Of a stretch of DNA of 64,000 nucleotides, positions 46,133-55,124 are shown piece by piece; positions within the stretch are counted from its first letter, which is position 1, and every line of letters starts with the position of its first letter. A program made the position numbers and the translations under genes. The stretch covers positions 186,001-250,000 of the forward strand of contig JADQCB010000002.1 in the NCBI GenBank assembly GCA_016278325.1, in the 5' to 3' direction. The DNA is from Actibacterium sp. GTDB taxonomy: Bacteria > Pseudomonadota > Alphaproteobacteria > Rhodobacterales > Rhodobacteraceae. The notes beneath the pieces are model-generated. The model had not been told where the DNA came from. It saw nothing but the letters and a program-made list of their open reading frames with translations, and searched no databases.

Positions 46133-46693
46133 CTACAGCCCGGCGCCATGTTTCAGGATCACCGGCACGACCAGGTCTTCCTCGTCCAGCAGGTGACGAT
46201 CCAGGAACGGCTCGAACCCTTCCAGGGCGATGTGCAGCGCGCCGGCTGCATCGTTGAACCCCTGCGCCGGCGCCTGAAGCATCGCGTTGGTGCGATCGGC
46301 CAGCCCGTGGATATGCCCGTCGAGCTGGTGATGATCGGCATCCAGGATCTCGAAGCCCCGCCCCAGCCGCGATTCGAGCGCGGAAAGCTGCGGGAAATAC
46401 TGGTGATCCTCGATCATGTGATGACCGTGCAGCTGGTTGAGGAAGAACCCGGCCAGCCGGGCCGTGTTCTGGCGATAGCGATCGGGATCGACGCGACCGT
46501 CCAGCGCCGCCTCGGCCTCGTCGCGCAACCGCGCCAGAGCCTGGCGGAACATCAGGTGACGCTCCAGCCAGAACCGCGTCAACCCATCGAAATTGCGATG
46601 GCTTTGCCAGATGTCGCGCGGATATTCGGCCAGCAAAACGCGCAAGGCGTCGGGCAGGCGGTCGCGTTCGTCTAGGGCGATACTCTTTTCCAT
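46133..46693 (-). CDS. Hemerythrin HHE domain protein
   Basis: This 186-residue all-helical protein has the scattered metal-binding His/Glu pattern of hemerythrin-like HHE proteins: YPRDIWQSHRNF, NQLHGHHMIEDHQYFPQLSA, ILDADHHQLDGHIHGLA and DRHLLDEEDLVVPVILKHG. A di-iron centre sensing or binding oxygen, nitric oxide or related species is expected. It is soluble and stands alone beside the DUF465 gene, which follows on the same strand. Confidence 0.85.
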   Translation of the reverse strand: MEKSIALDERDRLPDALRVLLAEYPRDIWQSHRNFDGLTRFWLERHLMFRQALARLRDEAEAALDGRVDPDRYRQNTARLAGFFLNQLHGHHMIEDHQYFPQLSALESRLGRGFEILDADHHQLDGHIHGLADRTNAMLQAPAQGFNDAAGALHIALEGFEPFLDRHLLDEEDLVVPVILKHGAGL

Positions 46694-46759
46694 GCCACGC
46701 AGGTAAGCGCGAAGGCGATATGCGGCAAGCCCGTGGTTGCACAGCCCGTGTGCGCCGGT

Positions 46760-47671
46760 TCAGAACTTCGTCGCCTCGGGGGGCGGCGTGACCGCGCGGC
46801 GCTTTCGCATCGCCTCGCGCCAGGTGATGAATGTCACCGATCCGAGGATCAGCCCGCCGCCGAGGATCACCCACGCATCCAGCGCCTCGCCGAACACCAG
46901 CCAGCCCAGCAGCGTCGCCCAGATCAGTTGCAGGAAGGTCACCGGCTGGGTCACGGTCATCGGCGCCGCGGCGAAGGCCCGCGTCATCGCGTAATGGCCC
47001 GCCGTTGCGAAGGCGGCGACCAGGAACAGCCAGGCCAGCTGCGTCAGCGTCGGCGTGACCCAGACCGCCGCGGCGACCGGGGCCAGCCCGATCGTGACCG
47101 AAACCGACAGCAGCGCAACCACAGCCGATGGCCGCACCTCGCCGCTGAGAAATCCCGCAAGAAGATAGGAGATGCCGAAGAACATGGCCGTCAGCAGCAT
47201 CGCCAGATGCCCGGGCGAGATCTCGCGGAATCCCGGTCGCAGGATGATGACCACGCCCACCAGCGCAACGCAGATCGCGATGATCCGCGGCCGGTGCAAT
47301 TTCTCGCCCATGAACAGCGCTGCGCCGATCGTGACATAGACCGGGTTGAGATAGTTCATCGCCGTGACCTCGGCGATCGGGATCTGGGTCATCGCGTAGA
47401 ACCAGAAGATCACCCCCAGCGCATGCGCCGCGCCGCGGGCGGAAAAGAGGATCAGGAGCCGACGGCTCAGCCCGGCCCGCACCATCGGGCCGAACATCGG
47501 GATGAAAAAGACCAGCCCCAGCAGATAGCGCAGAAACGCCGCCTCGGGCGCCGGCACCCCGGCACCGACATGCTTGACGATTGCCGTCACTGCCACGAAA
47601 TTGAATCCCGCCAGCAGCATCCAGAAGATCCCCCGCCCGGGGTGCAGGTATTCGCGCGCAAGCATGGCCAT
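46760..47671 (-). CDS. EamA/DMT family permease
   Basis: This 303-residue protein has ten predicted helices in two EamA repeats: FVAVTAIVKHVGAGVPAPEA, then EVTAMNYLNPVYVTIGAALF in the first half and TVTQPVTFLQLIWATLLGWL in the second. Relatives include S-adenosylmethionine and amino-acid exporters of Rhodobacteraceae; nothing here fixes the substrate. It is transcribed away from fabF. Confidence 0.85.
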   Translation of the reverse strand: MAMLAREYLHPGRGIFWMLLAGFNFVAVTAIVKHVGAGVPAPEAAFLRYLLGLVFFIPMFGPMVRAGLSRRLLILFSARGAAHALGVIFWFYAMTQIPIAEVTAMNYLNPVYVTIGAALFMGEKLHRPRIIAICVALVGVVIILRPGFREISPGHLAMLLTAMFFGISYLLAGFLSGEVRPSAVVALLSVSVTIGLAPVAAAVWVTPTLTQLAWLFLVAAFATAGHYAMTRAFAAAPMTVTQPVTFLQLIWATLLGWLVFGEALDAWVILGGGLILGSVTFITWREAMRKRRAVTPPPEATKF

Positions 47672-47844
47672 GGCGCGACTTGATCCGATCCGGCGCCCGG
47701 GGACAAGGGGCTTTGCGCGCCGGCGCCCGGCGCGGCGGGCGCCGGGGCGGTGGCAAAATCCCGCGCGCCCGGTGCATCCGCTTGCCCCGGGCGGGAAAAC
47801 CGCGATAACAGGGATGCCGGAAGTCCGAGGCAGGAGGAACGGAA

Positions 47845-49101
47845 ATGCGTCGTGTGGTCGTCACCGGAATGGGAATGGTTTCGCCGCTCGCCTGCGGGGT
47901 CGAGGAAACCTGGAAACGCCTGCTCGACGGACAGTCCGGCGCCGGCCGGATCACCCGGTTCGACCCGGAGGGCTATGTCACCACCTATGCCTGCGAGATC
48001 CCCTTCGGCGACGGCAGCGACGGCACGTTCAACCCCGATGACTGGATGGAGCCCAAGGAACGCCGCAAGGTGGACGATTTCATCCTTTACGGAATGGCCG
48101 CAGCCGACCAGGCCGTTGCCGATGCCGGCTGGACCCCGACCGACACCGCGGCGCAGGAACGCACCGGGGTGATGATCGGCTCGGGGATCGGCGGGCTTTC
48201 GACCATCGCCGACACCGCCCTGCTGATCGAGGCGCGCGGCCCGCGCCGCGTCTCGCCCTTCTTCATTCCGTCCTCGCTGATCAACCTGGTGTCCGGCCAG
48301 GTCTCGATCCGCTACGGCTTCAAGGGGCCGAACCATGCCGTGGTGACGGCCTGTTCCACCGGTGCGCATGCGATCGGCGACGCGGCGCGGCTGATCATGC
48401 TCGACGATGCCGACGTGATGATCGCCGGCGGTGCGGAAAACCCGATCTCGAAGATCGGAATCGCCGGGTTCAATGCCTGCAAGGCGCTTTCGACCAAGCG
48501 GCCGGATGCCCCGCAAACGGCGTCGCGCCCATGGGACATCGACCGCGACGGTTTCGTGATGGGCGAAGGGGCCGGCGTCGTGGTGCTCGAGGAATACGAA
48601 CATGCCAAGGCCCGCGGCGCCAAGATCTATGCCGAGGTGCTGGGCTATGGCCTGTCGGGCGATGCCTATCACATCACCGCCCCCTCGGAAGACGGGAATG
48701 GCGGCGAACGCTCGATGCGCGCGGCACTGAAACGCGCGGGGCTGCAACCCGGCGATCTGGATTACATCAACGCGCATGGCACCTCGACCATGGCCGACGT
48801 GATCGAGCTTGCGGCGGTCGAACGGTTGCTGGGCAATGCGGCCGCGAAGGTGACCATGTCCTCGACCAAGTCCTCGATCGGGCACCTGCTTGGCGCCGCC
48901 GGCGCGGTCGAGGCGATCTTCGCGATCCTGGCGCTGCGCGATCAGGTGGCGCCGCCCACGATCAACCTGGACAACCCCGCCGTCGAGGCCCGGGTCAGCC
49001 TGGCCCCCAACGCGGCCGAACCGCGCGAGATCAATTTCGTGCTCTCCAACTCGTTCGGCTTCGGTGGCACCAACGCGTCGCTGATCCTGGGAAGGGCATA
49101 A
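47845..49101 (+). CDS. fabF: Beta-ketoacyl-ACP synthase II
   Basis: This 418-residue condensing enzyme elongates acyl-ACP with malonyl-ACP in fatty-acid synthesis. The Cys-His-His active site is visible: C170 in VVTACSTGAHAIG, His in NAHGTSTMADVIE and His in KSSIGHLLGAAGAVEA. The SNSFGFGGTNASLILG end is typical. It starts with a strong AGGAGGAAC site. mltG follows four bases later, and fabF-mltG is a conserved pair in this group. Confidence 0.95.
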   Translation: MRRVVVTGMGMVSPLACGVEETWKRLLDGQSGAGRITRFDPEGYVTTYACEIPFGDGSDGTFNPDDWMEPKERRKVDDFILYGMAAADQAVADAGWTPTDTAAQERTGVMIGSGIGGLSTIADTALLIEARGPRRVSPFFIPSSLINLVSGQVSIRYGFKGPNHAVVTACSTGAHAIGDAARLIMLDDADVMIAGGAENPISKIGIAGFNACKALSTKRPDAPQTASRPWDIDRDGFVMGEGAGVVVLEEYEHAKARGAKIYAEVLGYGLSGDAYHITAPSEDGNGGERSMRAALKRAGLQPGDLDYINAHGTSTMADVIELAAVERLLGNAAAKVTMSSTKSSIGHLLGAAGAVEAIFAILALRDQVAPPTINLDNPAVEARVSLAPNAAEPREINFVLSNSFGFGGTNASLILGRA

Positions 49102-49105
49102 GCGC

Positions 49106-50266
49106 ATGTGGCGCAACATCGCTTCCAATGCGCTGACCCTGTTCATCGTCCTGCTGCTGCTTGCCGGCGGCGTGATAATGTGGGCGAAATCGCAATACAC
49201 CGCGGCCGGCCCGCTGGACCAGGCGATCTGCCTGCGCGTCGAAAGCGGCAGCACCATGCGCCGGATCGCGAACCAGCTTCAGGCACAGGACGCGATCACC
49301 AGCCGCGCGATCTTTCGTGCCGGGGCCGACTATTCGGGACGCTCCGCCGAACTCAAGGCCGGCAACTTCCGGATCCCCGAACATGCCTCGATGGCGCAGA
49401 TCGTCCAGGCGATCACCAGTTCGGGCCGCTCGACCTGCGGCACCGAGCTCAATTTCCGGATCGGTATCGCCAGCGCCGAGATCCAGGTGCGCAAGCTCGA
49501 CCCGGCGGAAAACCTCTATGAGGAAATCCTCTCTTTCGCCCCGGGCACCGACACCCCGCCCGCCCGATATGCCGAGATCGCCGCGCTTCCCGATCTGCGC
49601 TACCGGGTGGTGCTGGCCGAGGGCGTGACCAGCTGGCAGGTGGTCGAAGAGCTGAAACAGGCCGATTTCCTGACCGGCGACATCGCCGACATTCCCGCCG
49701 AGGGCAGCCTGGCACCGGACAGTTACGAGGTCACGAAAGGCATGGCGCGCAGCCAGTTGCTGGCGCAGATGCAGGAGCGCCAGCAGAACATCCTGAACGA
49801 GCTCTGGCCGCAACGCGCCGAGGGGCTGCCGCTGGACACCCCGCAAGAGGCGCTGATCCTCGCCTCGATCGTCGAAAAGGAAACCGCCGTTCCCGCCGAA
49901 AGGCCGATGGTCGCCAGCGTCTTCATCAACCGGCTGGAACAGGGCGTGCGCCTGCAGACCGACCCGACGGTGATCTACGGCATCACCGACGGTCGCGCCC
50001 CGCTCGGGCGCGGCCTGCGGCAAAGCGAACTGCGCCGCGAAACGCCCTATAACACTTACGTGATCGACGGTCTGCCGCCCACGCCGATCGCAAATCCGGG
50101 GCGCGCGTCGATCGCGGCGGTGCTGAACCCGGCCGAGACCGATTACCTCTATTTCGTGGCCGACGGCACCGGCGGCCACGCCTTCAGCGAAACGCTGGCC
50201 GAGCATAACGAGAATGTGGCGCGGTGGCGCGAGATCGAGGCCGAGCGCAACAAGCCCGACCAGTAA
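49106..50266 (+). CDS. mltG: Endolytic murein transglycosylase MltG
   Basis: This 386-residue inner-membrane enzyme cuts nascent glycan strands and sets their length. It has an amino-terminal membrane helix (ALTLFIVLLLLAGGVIMW), a LysM-like region (VESGSTMRRIANQL) and the YceG catalytic domain with ILASIVEKETAVPAERPMV, containing the catalytic Glu, followed by LQTDPTVIYGITDGR and NTYVIDGLPPTPIANPGRAS. It is closely spaced after fabF and likely co-transcribed. Confidence 0.93.
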   Translation: MWRNIASNALTLFIVLLLLAGGVIMWAKSQYTAAGPLDQAICLRVESGSTMRRIANQLQAQDAITSRAIFRAGADYSGRSAELKAGNFRIPEHASMAQIVQAITSSGRSTCGTELNFRIGIASAEIQVRKLDPAENLYEEILSFAPGTDTPPARYAEIAALPDLRYRVVLAEGVTSWQVVEELKQADFLTGDIADIPAEGSLAPDSYEVTKGMARSQLLAQMQERQQNILNELWPQRAEGLPLDTPQEALILASIVEKETAVPAERPMVASVFINRLEQGVRLQTDPTVIYGITDGRAPLGRGLRQSELRRETPYNTYVIDGLPPTPIANPGRASIAAVLNPAETDYLYFVADGTGGHAFSETLAEHNENVARWREIEAERNKPDQ

Positions 50267-50341
50267 CATCCGCCCCGGTGCGCGGGCTTGCGCGGATCAC
50301 GCGCCCGTCCCGCCAGCCTCCGGGACCGGTCGCGCAAAGCA

Positions 50342-50368
50342 AAGGGCCGCGCGATCCGCGCGGCCCTT
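50342..50368. terminator. Bidirectional terminator between mltG and rpmG
   Basis: A perfect 12-bp inverted repeat (50342-50353 and 50357-50368, 3-base loop) lies between two converging genes. The minus strand continues CTTTGCTTTG after the stem; the plus strand ends CCCTTGCC. It probably terminates both. Confidence 0.75.
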
Positions 50369-50393
50369 GCCTGTTCGTCCCCCGAAGCGGGAT

Positions 50394-50561
50394 CTACTTG
50401 ATCTTGCCTTCCTTGTACTCGACATGCTTGCGCACGACCGGATCGTACTTGGAGACCGTCATCTTCTCGGTCATCGTGCGGGCGTTCTTCTTGGTCACAT
50501 AGAAATGCCCGGTGCCCGCGGTCGAGTTCAGGCGGATCTTGATGGTTGTCGGTTTCGCCAT
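50394..50561 (-). CDS. rpmG: Ribosomal protein bL33
   Basis: This 55-residue protein reads [20 protein letters not shown], followed by [20 protein letters not shown] and [14 protein letters not shown], the bL33 sequence of alphaproteobacteria. It has the Cys-free form that does not bind zinc. AGAAAGACC precedes the ATG at 50561. It is a stand-alone gene with its own promoter and terminator. Confidence 0.96.
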   Translation of the reverse strand: MAKPTTIKIRLNSTAGTGHFYVTKKNARTMTEKMTVSKYDPVVRKHVEYKEGKIK

Positions 50562-50618
50562 GGTCTTTCTCCGTCGCGCGGGCGGGCGGTCCCGCCCCTG
50601 GAAATCCTTGAAGCCCGC

Positions 50619-50646
50619 CTTTTATACGCCATGCCGGCCAAGTCAA
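50619..50646 (-). promoter_or_regulatory. rpmG promoter
   Basis: On the minus strand TTGACT (50641-50646) is followed 16 bases later by TAAAAG (50619-50624), with TATAAA overlapping at 50621-50626 (14-base spacer). The start would be about 50 bases before the rpmG ATG. It is the only AT-rich stretch in this gap; the rest to the rnpB end (50647-50800) shows nothing recognisable. Confidence 0.55.
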
Positions 50647-50800
50647 CCGCAAGTTCGGTGTTTTCCGCCCGGCAGGCGGATCCGGCGGCCACGGCATGGT
50701 GCGCCGGGTCGGTTTCCGCCCGCATCGCGCGGGCCACAACGCCGCGTCCGCCATAGCCGGGGCGGACAAACGGGTGCGATTGCCCGCGATGGGCGGGATA

Positions 50801-51186
50801 TGCGCGGATGGCCTGTAAGCCGGATTCTGTCCGGGGGCACGGATGCCCCCTGGATGACCATTCCTCTGGGCCTGCCGTTACCGACAGGCTCTAGCTGCCA
50901 ACCCGGATCTCGGGCCAAGGCGGCCCTGCGCGGCACTGCTGCCCCGCACGAGATCCCTATTCGGCATTGCTCCCGGTGGGGCTTGCCGTGCCGGTCCTGT
51001 TGCCAGGCCCGCGGTGGGCTCTTGCCCCACCGTTTCACCCTTGCCCCGGACGGATCCGGGGCGGACTGTTCTCTGTGGCGCTTTCCCTCGGGTTTCCCCG
51101 GCCGGGCGTTACCCGGCACCGTTGCCTTGTGGAGTCCGGACTTTCCTCGGGACATTGCGGCCCCGCGGCCATCCGGCCATCCGCGC
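50801..51186 (-). ncRNA. rnpB: RNase P RNA component (type A)
   Basis: The minus strand carries the universal RNase P RNA elements: GAGGAAAGTCCGGACTCC near the 5' end, AGAACAGTCCGCC, AGGGTGAAACGGTGGGGCAA, then AGAGGAATGGTCATCC and ACAGAATCCGGCTTACAGGC near the 3' end. The first and last about 11 bases (GCGCGGATGGC and GCCATCCGCGC) pair as helix P1, which fixes the ends at about 51186 and 50801. The RNA cleaves the 5' leader of tRNA precursors with the protein RnpA. Its promoter lies at 51193-51221, inside the end of the amidase gene. Confidence 0.95.
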
Positions 51187-51192
51187 CCCCTG

Positions 51193-51221
51193 CATCTAGG
51201 AAGTCGCGCCGTGGCGGTCAA
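51193..51221 (-). promoter_or_regulatory. rnpB promoter overlapping the amidase stop codon
   Basis: TTGACC (51216-51221) and TAGATG (51193-51198) on the minus strand are separated by exactly 17 bases. Transcription would start about 7 bases on, at 51186, which is the independently deduced 5' end of rnpB. The first three bases of the -10 (TAG) are the stop codon of the amidase gene. Confidence 0.8.
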
Positions 51222-51873
51222 CGGGAAACCGACTTGCCAGATCGCGCGCCTGCACCCGGTCCGCGCGCGTCACCGGGCCCGTGACCCAGGGGCGAAAGCG
51301 CAAACGGAACGCGGCGAGCAGCACGTCCGGCGGCGCGTCGGGATAGCCAAAGCGCCGCAGATCCCCGGGCAGATCCCCGTCCTCCCGCGCATCGGATCGC
51401 GGCCAGACCGACAATCCCTGCCGCGCCAGCCGGCACCAGTCGAAGCGCGGGCCCGGATCGGCCTTGCGCCCCGGCGCCATGTCGGAATGCGCGATCACCC
51501 GTTCCGGGCGGATCGCCCAGCGGCGCATCAGCGCCTCCAGCAACCGCTCCAGCGCCGCCATCTGCGTCTCGGCAAAGGGCTGCGCGCCGGTATTGGCCAG
51601 TTCGATCCCGATCGAGCGGGAATTCACATCGGTCACATCGCCCCAGGCCCCGGCCCCGGCATGCCAGGCCCGGCGGGCCTCGTCCACCAGGTGGCAAAGC
51701 CGCCCGTCCGTGCAGATCAGGTAATGCGCCGAAACCTCGGCCTGCGGATCGCAAAGCCGCGCCAGCGCGGCCTCGGCACTCGGCATCGCGGTATAGTGCA
51801 GCACGATCAGGTCCGGGCGCGCCCTGCCCCGGCGCTCACCGTGATTTGGCGAGGGATGCGTCAGGCCGGCCAC
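51196..51873 (-). CDS. N-acetylmuramoyl-L-alanine amidase, AmpD type
   Basis: This 225-residue Amidase_2 protein has the zinc and catalytic residues in VLHYTAM (H26), SIGIELANTG (E91) and VIAHSDMAPGRKADPG (H129, K137, D139). It would release the peptide from muramic acid, probably acting on recycled anhydro-muropeptides in the cytoplasm, since no signal peptide is seen. Start is GTG at 51873, seven bases before the end of the upstream lipoprotein gene. Its last bases carry the rnpB promoter. Confidence 0.88.
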   Translation of the reverse strand: MAGLTHPSPNHGERRGRARPDLIVLHYTAMPSAEAALARLCDPQAEVSAHYLICTDGRLCHLVDEARRAWHAGAGAWGDVTDVNSRSIGIELANTGAQPFAETQMAALERLLEALMRRWAIRPERVIAHSDMAPGRKADPGPRFDWCRLARQGLSVWPRSDAREDGDLPGDLRRFGYPDAPPDVLLAAFRLRFRPWVTGPVTRADRVQARDLASRFPVDRHGATS

Positions 51874-51879
51874 GGCCGC

Positions 51880-52572
51880 TCAGTTCTGCACCGCTTGCCG
51901 GAACGGGGCCGGATCCCAATAGCAGGCGAAACCGTCGCCATCGGGGTCCAGCCCCTTGCGGTCACGCTCCGGCCCGCCGGCCGCAAGGAAGGCCAGCTGC
52001 GCCTTGTCCGATGACGCATAGCGCGCGCAGCGTCGCGCCAGCGCCTCGGGCGAATCGAGAAGGTTGAACCGGTCATACCGCTTCTGCCCGACCGAGTTGG
52101 TGGTGCGCAGCGCGTATTGCACGATATTGGGCCCGGTATCTTCGGGGCGCGGGGGCAGCGGCTGGGGCGGAATCACCTTGTAAAGCTCGCGCTGCAATTC
52201 CAGCCGGGCGCGATCGCTCTCGATGGTCTGGCGCGCGGTCACCGCCTCGAAGGATTGCTCGTCCGAGATTCCGGGGTTGTTCGTGTCAACGTCCAGCGCC
52301 GCGCGCGGCAGCCCATCGCCGCCCGGTTCCGCCGGTGCGCCTGCCCCGTTCGCGACGCTGCCCTCGGCCGGCGGCCGGGCGGGCGTGCCGGCCCCCGCCG
52401 CACCGCTGCCCCCGGCAGGCGGTCGAACGCTGGTTCCGCCGTTCAGGGCCGCCTCGCGCTGCTGGCGATAGGCGCCGTAATCGTCAAAGCCGACACCGGC
52501 GGCCGAGTCGGGGATCTCGGGCGCACATGCCGCCAATGCGATCAGAGCGATTGCCGAAATGCCGTGGCGCAT
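51880..52572 (-). CDS. Lipoprotein with excalibur-like calcium-binding tail
   Basis: This 230-residue protein starts with a lipoprotein signal (MRHGISAIALIALAAC, Cys 16). A Gly/Ala/Pro-rich disordered linker (about 45-90) is followed by a folded region (QSFEAVTARQTIESDRARLE, YALRTTNSVGQKRYDRF) and a carboxy-terminal LDPDGDGFACYWDPAPFR, similar to the excalibur motif (DxDxDGxAC). It probably resides at an envelope membrane surface and binds calcium. It is next to the AmpD amidase gene. Confidence 0.78.
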   Translation of the reverse strand: MRHGISAIALIALAACAPEIPDSAAGVGFDDYGAYRQQREAALNGGTSVRPPAGGSGAAGAGTPARPPAEGSVANGAGAPAEPGGDGLPRAALDVDTNNPGISDEQSFEAVTARQTIESDRARLELQRELYKVIPPQPLPPRPEDTGPNIVQYALRTTNSVGQKRYDRFNLLDSPEALARRCARYASSDKAQLAFLAAGGPERDRKGLDPDGDGFACYWDPAPFRQAVQN

Positions 52573-52605
52573 TTTTGGGTCCTCCACTCGGCGCGTCTTC
52601 GCGCC

Positions 52606-54087
52606 CTACCACCATTTCGCGGGCTTGGAAACAAAGCCCGCCGCCGCTTCCAGCGCATAAGCGGTGTTCAGCAGATCGTCCTCCGCCCAGGGCCGTCCGA
52701 TCAGTTGCAGCCCCAGCGGAAGCCCCTTGCCGTTCAGACCGACCGGAACCGAAATGCCGGGCAGGCCGGCCAGGTTCACGGTGACCGTGAACACGTCGTT
52801 GAGATACATCTGTACCGGATCCGCCTCGCTCATCTCGCCCAGGCCGAAGGCGGCCGAGGGCGTGGCCGGGGTCAGGATCGCATCGATGCCATCGGCGAAG
52901 ACATCCTCGAAATCCTTCTTGATCAGGGTGCGAACCTTGCGGGCGCGGTTGTAATAGGCATCGTAGAACCCGGCCGACAGCACATAGGTGCCCACCATCA
53001 CGCGGCGCTGAACCTCCGGGCCGAACCCCTCGGCGCGGGTCTTTTCGTACATCTGCACGATACCGTCGCCCTGCGCCAGCTTCGCCCGGTGGCCATAGCG
53101 CACCCCGTCATAACGCGCCAGGTTCGACGAGGCTTCTGCCGGGGCGATGACGTAATAGGCCGGCAGCGCGTATTTCGTGTGCGGCAGGGAAATGTCGACC
53201 ACCTCGGCCCCCGCGGCGCGCAGCATCTCTGCCCCCTCGTGCCAGAGCTTCTCGATCTCCGCGGGCATTCCGTCCATGCGATACTCGCGCGGGATGCCGA
53301 TCACCTTGCCGCGAATATCGCCGGTGAGCATCGCCTCGAAATCGGGCACCGGAATATCGGCCGAGGTGCTGTCCTTCGCATCGTGCCCGGCCATCGCCTG
53401 CAACATGATCGCCGCGTCGCGCACCGATTTGGTCATCGGACCGGCCTGATCCAGCGACGAGGCGAACGCCACGATCCCCCAGCGCGAGCAGCGGCCATAG
53501 GTGGGTTTCAGCCCGGCGATCCCGGTAAACGCGGCCGGCTGGCGGATCGACCCGCCGGTATCGGTGCCGATCGCTGCCAGGCACAGGTCGGCCGCGACCG
53601 CCGCCGCCGATCCGCCGGAACTGCCGCCCGGGGTCAGCTTGCGGTCGTCCACCTTCCACGGGTTCACCGCGTCGCCATAGATGCTGGTCTCGTTGCTGGA
53701 GCCCATGGCGAACTCGTCCATGTTCAGCTTGCCCAGCATCACCGCGCCGGCATCGCGCAGCTTCTGCGTCACGGTGGATTCGTATTCCGGGCGGAACCCG
53801 TCCAGGATCCGGCTGGCCGCCTGGCTCGGCACGCCCTCGGTGCAGAACAGATCCTTGATGCCCAGCGGGATGCCGCACATCGCCGGCGCGTCGCCCGCCT
53901 TGATCCGCGCATCCGCGGCCGCGGCCCGCGCCCGCGCCAGATCGGCGGTCTTGTGCACGAAAGCCCCCAGCGCATCGGCCGCCTCGATCTCGGTCAGGCA
54001 GGCCTCGGTCAGTTCGACCGCGCTCACATCCCCGGCGCGCAGCGCATCGCGCGCGTCGGCGATCGTCATCTTGCTCAGCTCGGACAT
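52606..54087 (-). CDS. gatA: Asp-tRNA(Asn)/Glu-tRNA(Gln) amidotransferase subunit A
   Basis: This 493-residue amidase-signature enzyme frees ammonia from glutamine for transamidation of misacylated tRNA. The Ser-cisSer-Lys site is seen in [14 protein letters not shown] (Lys), [15 protein letters not shown] and [14 protein letters not shown] (Ser pair). Length is standard. It starts at the GatC stop codon (TGATG), so the two are coupled. gatB is not in this window. Its presence implies that the organism makes Gln-tRNA and/or Asn-tRNA indirectly. Confidence 0.95.
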   Translation of the reverse strand: MSELSKMTIADARDALRAGDVSAVELTEACLTEIEAADALGAFVHKTADLARARAAAADARIKAGDAPAMCGIPLGIKDLFCTEGVPSQAASRILDGFRPEYESTVTQKLRDAGAVMLGKLNMDEFAMGSSNETSIYGDAVNPWKVDDRKLTPGGSSGGSAAAVAADLCLAAIGTDTGGSIRQPAAFTGIAGLKPTYGRCSRWGIVAFASSLDQAGPMTKSVRDAAIMLQAMAGHDAKDSTSADIPVPDFEAMLTGDIRGKVIGIPREYRMDGMPAEIEKLWHEGAEMLRAAGAEVVDISLPHTKYALPAYYVIAPAEASSNLARYDGVRYGHRAKLAQGDGIVQMYEKTRAEGFGPEVQRRVMVGTYVLSAGFYDAYYNRARKVRTLIKKDFEDVFADGIDAILTPATPSAAFGLGEMSEADPVQMYLNDVFTVTVNLAGLPGISVPVGLNGKGLPLGLQLIGRPWAEDDLLNTAYALEAAAGFVSKPAKWW

Positions 54088-54374
54088 CACTCGACCACCT
54101 TCGGAACCGCGAAGAACCCTTCCCGGGCATCGGGCGCGTTCGACAGGATCTTCTGCTGGATATTGCCGTCGGTCACCTCGTCCGCGCGACGCTTCAGCCG
54201 CATCGGCGTGACCGAGGTCATCGGCTCCACCCCGTCGACATCCACCTCGTTGAGCTGCTCGACGAAGCCGAGAATTGCGTTGAACGAACTGGCGAGCGCC
54301 GGCAGGTCGTCATCGGCCACGGCGATCCGGGCCAGATGCGCGACGCGGCGGGCGGTGTCGACGTCGATGGACAT
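54087..54374 (-). CDS. gatC: Asp-tRNA(Asn)/Glu-tRNA(Gln) amidotransferase subunit C
   Basis: This 95-residue helical protein stabilises GatA and GatB. Typical GatC features are the opening [20 protein letters not shown], the centre [20 protein letters not shown] and the end [12 protein letters not shown]. Start at 54374 is the family start. It is directly coupled to gatA. Confidence 0.93.
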   Translation of the reverse strand: MSIDVDTARRVAHLARIAVADDDLPALASSFNAILGFVEQLNEVDVDGVEPMTSVTPMRLKRRADEVTDGNIQQKILSNAPDAREGFFAVPKVVE

Positions 54375-54407
54375 GGGCAAAGCTCCGTCAAACAGGTCAC
54401 GCATGGT

Positions 54408-55070
54408 TTATCCGCGCACGGGGCAGGCTGCAAGCATGTGCCGGCGGTAAACCTCGATCATCCAGCCCAGCATCGCGGCGTTCAGGACATGCCACATGAA
54501 ATGCGTGCCGACGGGCAGCGCCCGGCAAAGCGGCGCGTCAAGCGTGCGGAACACCAGCGAGATCACCAGAAGCACCGCGCCCAGCATCAGCCCCCGCGCC
54601 GTGACCGGGGCCCGGCCGCGCAGCAACACCGCGTAGATGCCGATCAGCAGCGGCACCGGCGCATAGGCCGCCGACGTGCCCAGCCCGGGGATGGCCCCGA
54701 ACAGCGGCACGGTCAGCGCAGCATAGGGCACGAAACCCGCGGTGAGACCCAACGCGCGCCACCGCCCCAGGCGCCAGAAATGCCGATTCGCCGCGTAGAG
54801 ATAAACCACGATGAACAGCATGATCGGAAGAACATCCGCCATCGATGCCCAGACCGTCGCGTAGCCGTGGAACAGGAACGAGCCGACACCGATCGCCGCC
54901 AGGATCACGACCAGGAACCGCCCCAGCGCCAGCCCCGACCCACGCAATCGCCGCCACATGACCAGCGCCGCCAGAAGAAACGCGACATTGGTCAGCGCGT
55001 TGACAGGCTCGGCCCAGAAAGCCGGCCCCAGCCTTTCGCAATAGCCGTCGATCTGGCGCGCCCAATCCAT
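54408..55070 (-). CDS. Ceramidase-family membrane protein
   Basis: This 220-residue protein has seven predicted helices and the CREST/alkaline ceramidase pattern: YCERLGPAFWAEPVNALTN near the start (the Tyr-Cys-Glu and Glu-x2-Asn of the family), GVGSFLFHGYATVWASMADV (Ser and His) and HFMWHVLNAAMLGW (His pair). These His/Ser/Asp residues bind zinc in known family members. A hydrolase acting on an amide lipid of the membrane is expected; the natural substrate is unknown. It is back to back with the UPF0173 hydrolase gene. Confidence 0.85.
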   Translation of the reverse strand: MDWARQIDGYCERLGPAFWAEPVNALTNVAFLLAALVMWRRLRGSGLALGRFLVVILAAIGVGSFLFHGYATVWASMADVLPIMLFIVVYLYAANRHFWRLGRWRALGLTAGFVPYAALTVPLFGAIPGLGTSAAYAPVPLLIGIYAVLLRGRAPVTARGLMLGAVLLVISLVFRTLDAPLCRALPVGTHFMWHVLNAAMLGWMIEVYRRHMLAACPVRG

Positions 55071-55124
55071 GTGACAAATCCCGTTGCTCTGCTAGTCTTC
55101 GTGCAAACAGATAGGGAGAAGGAC

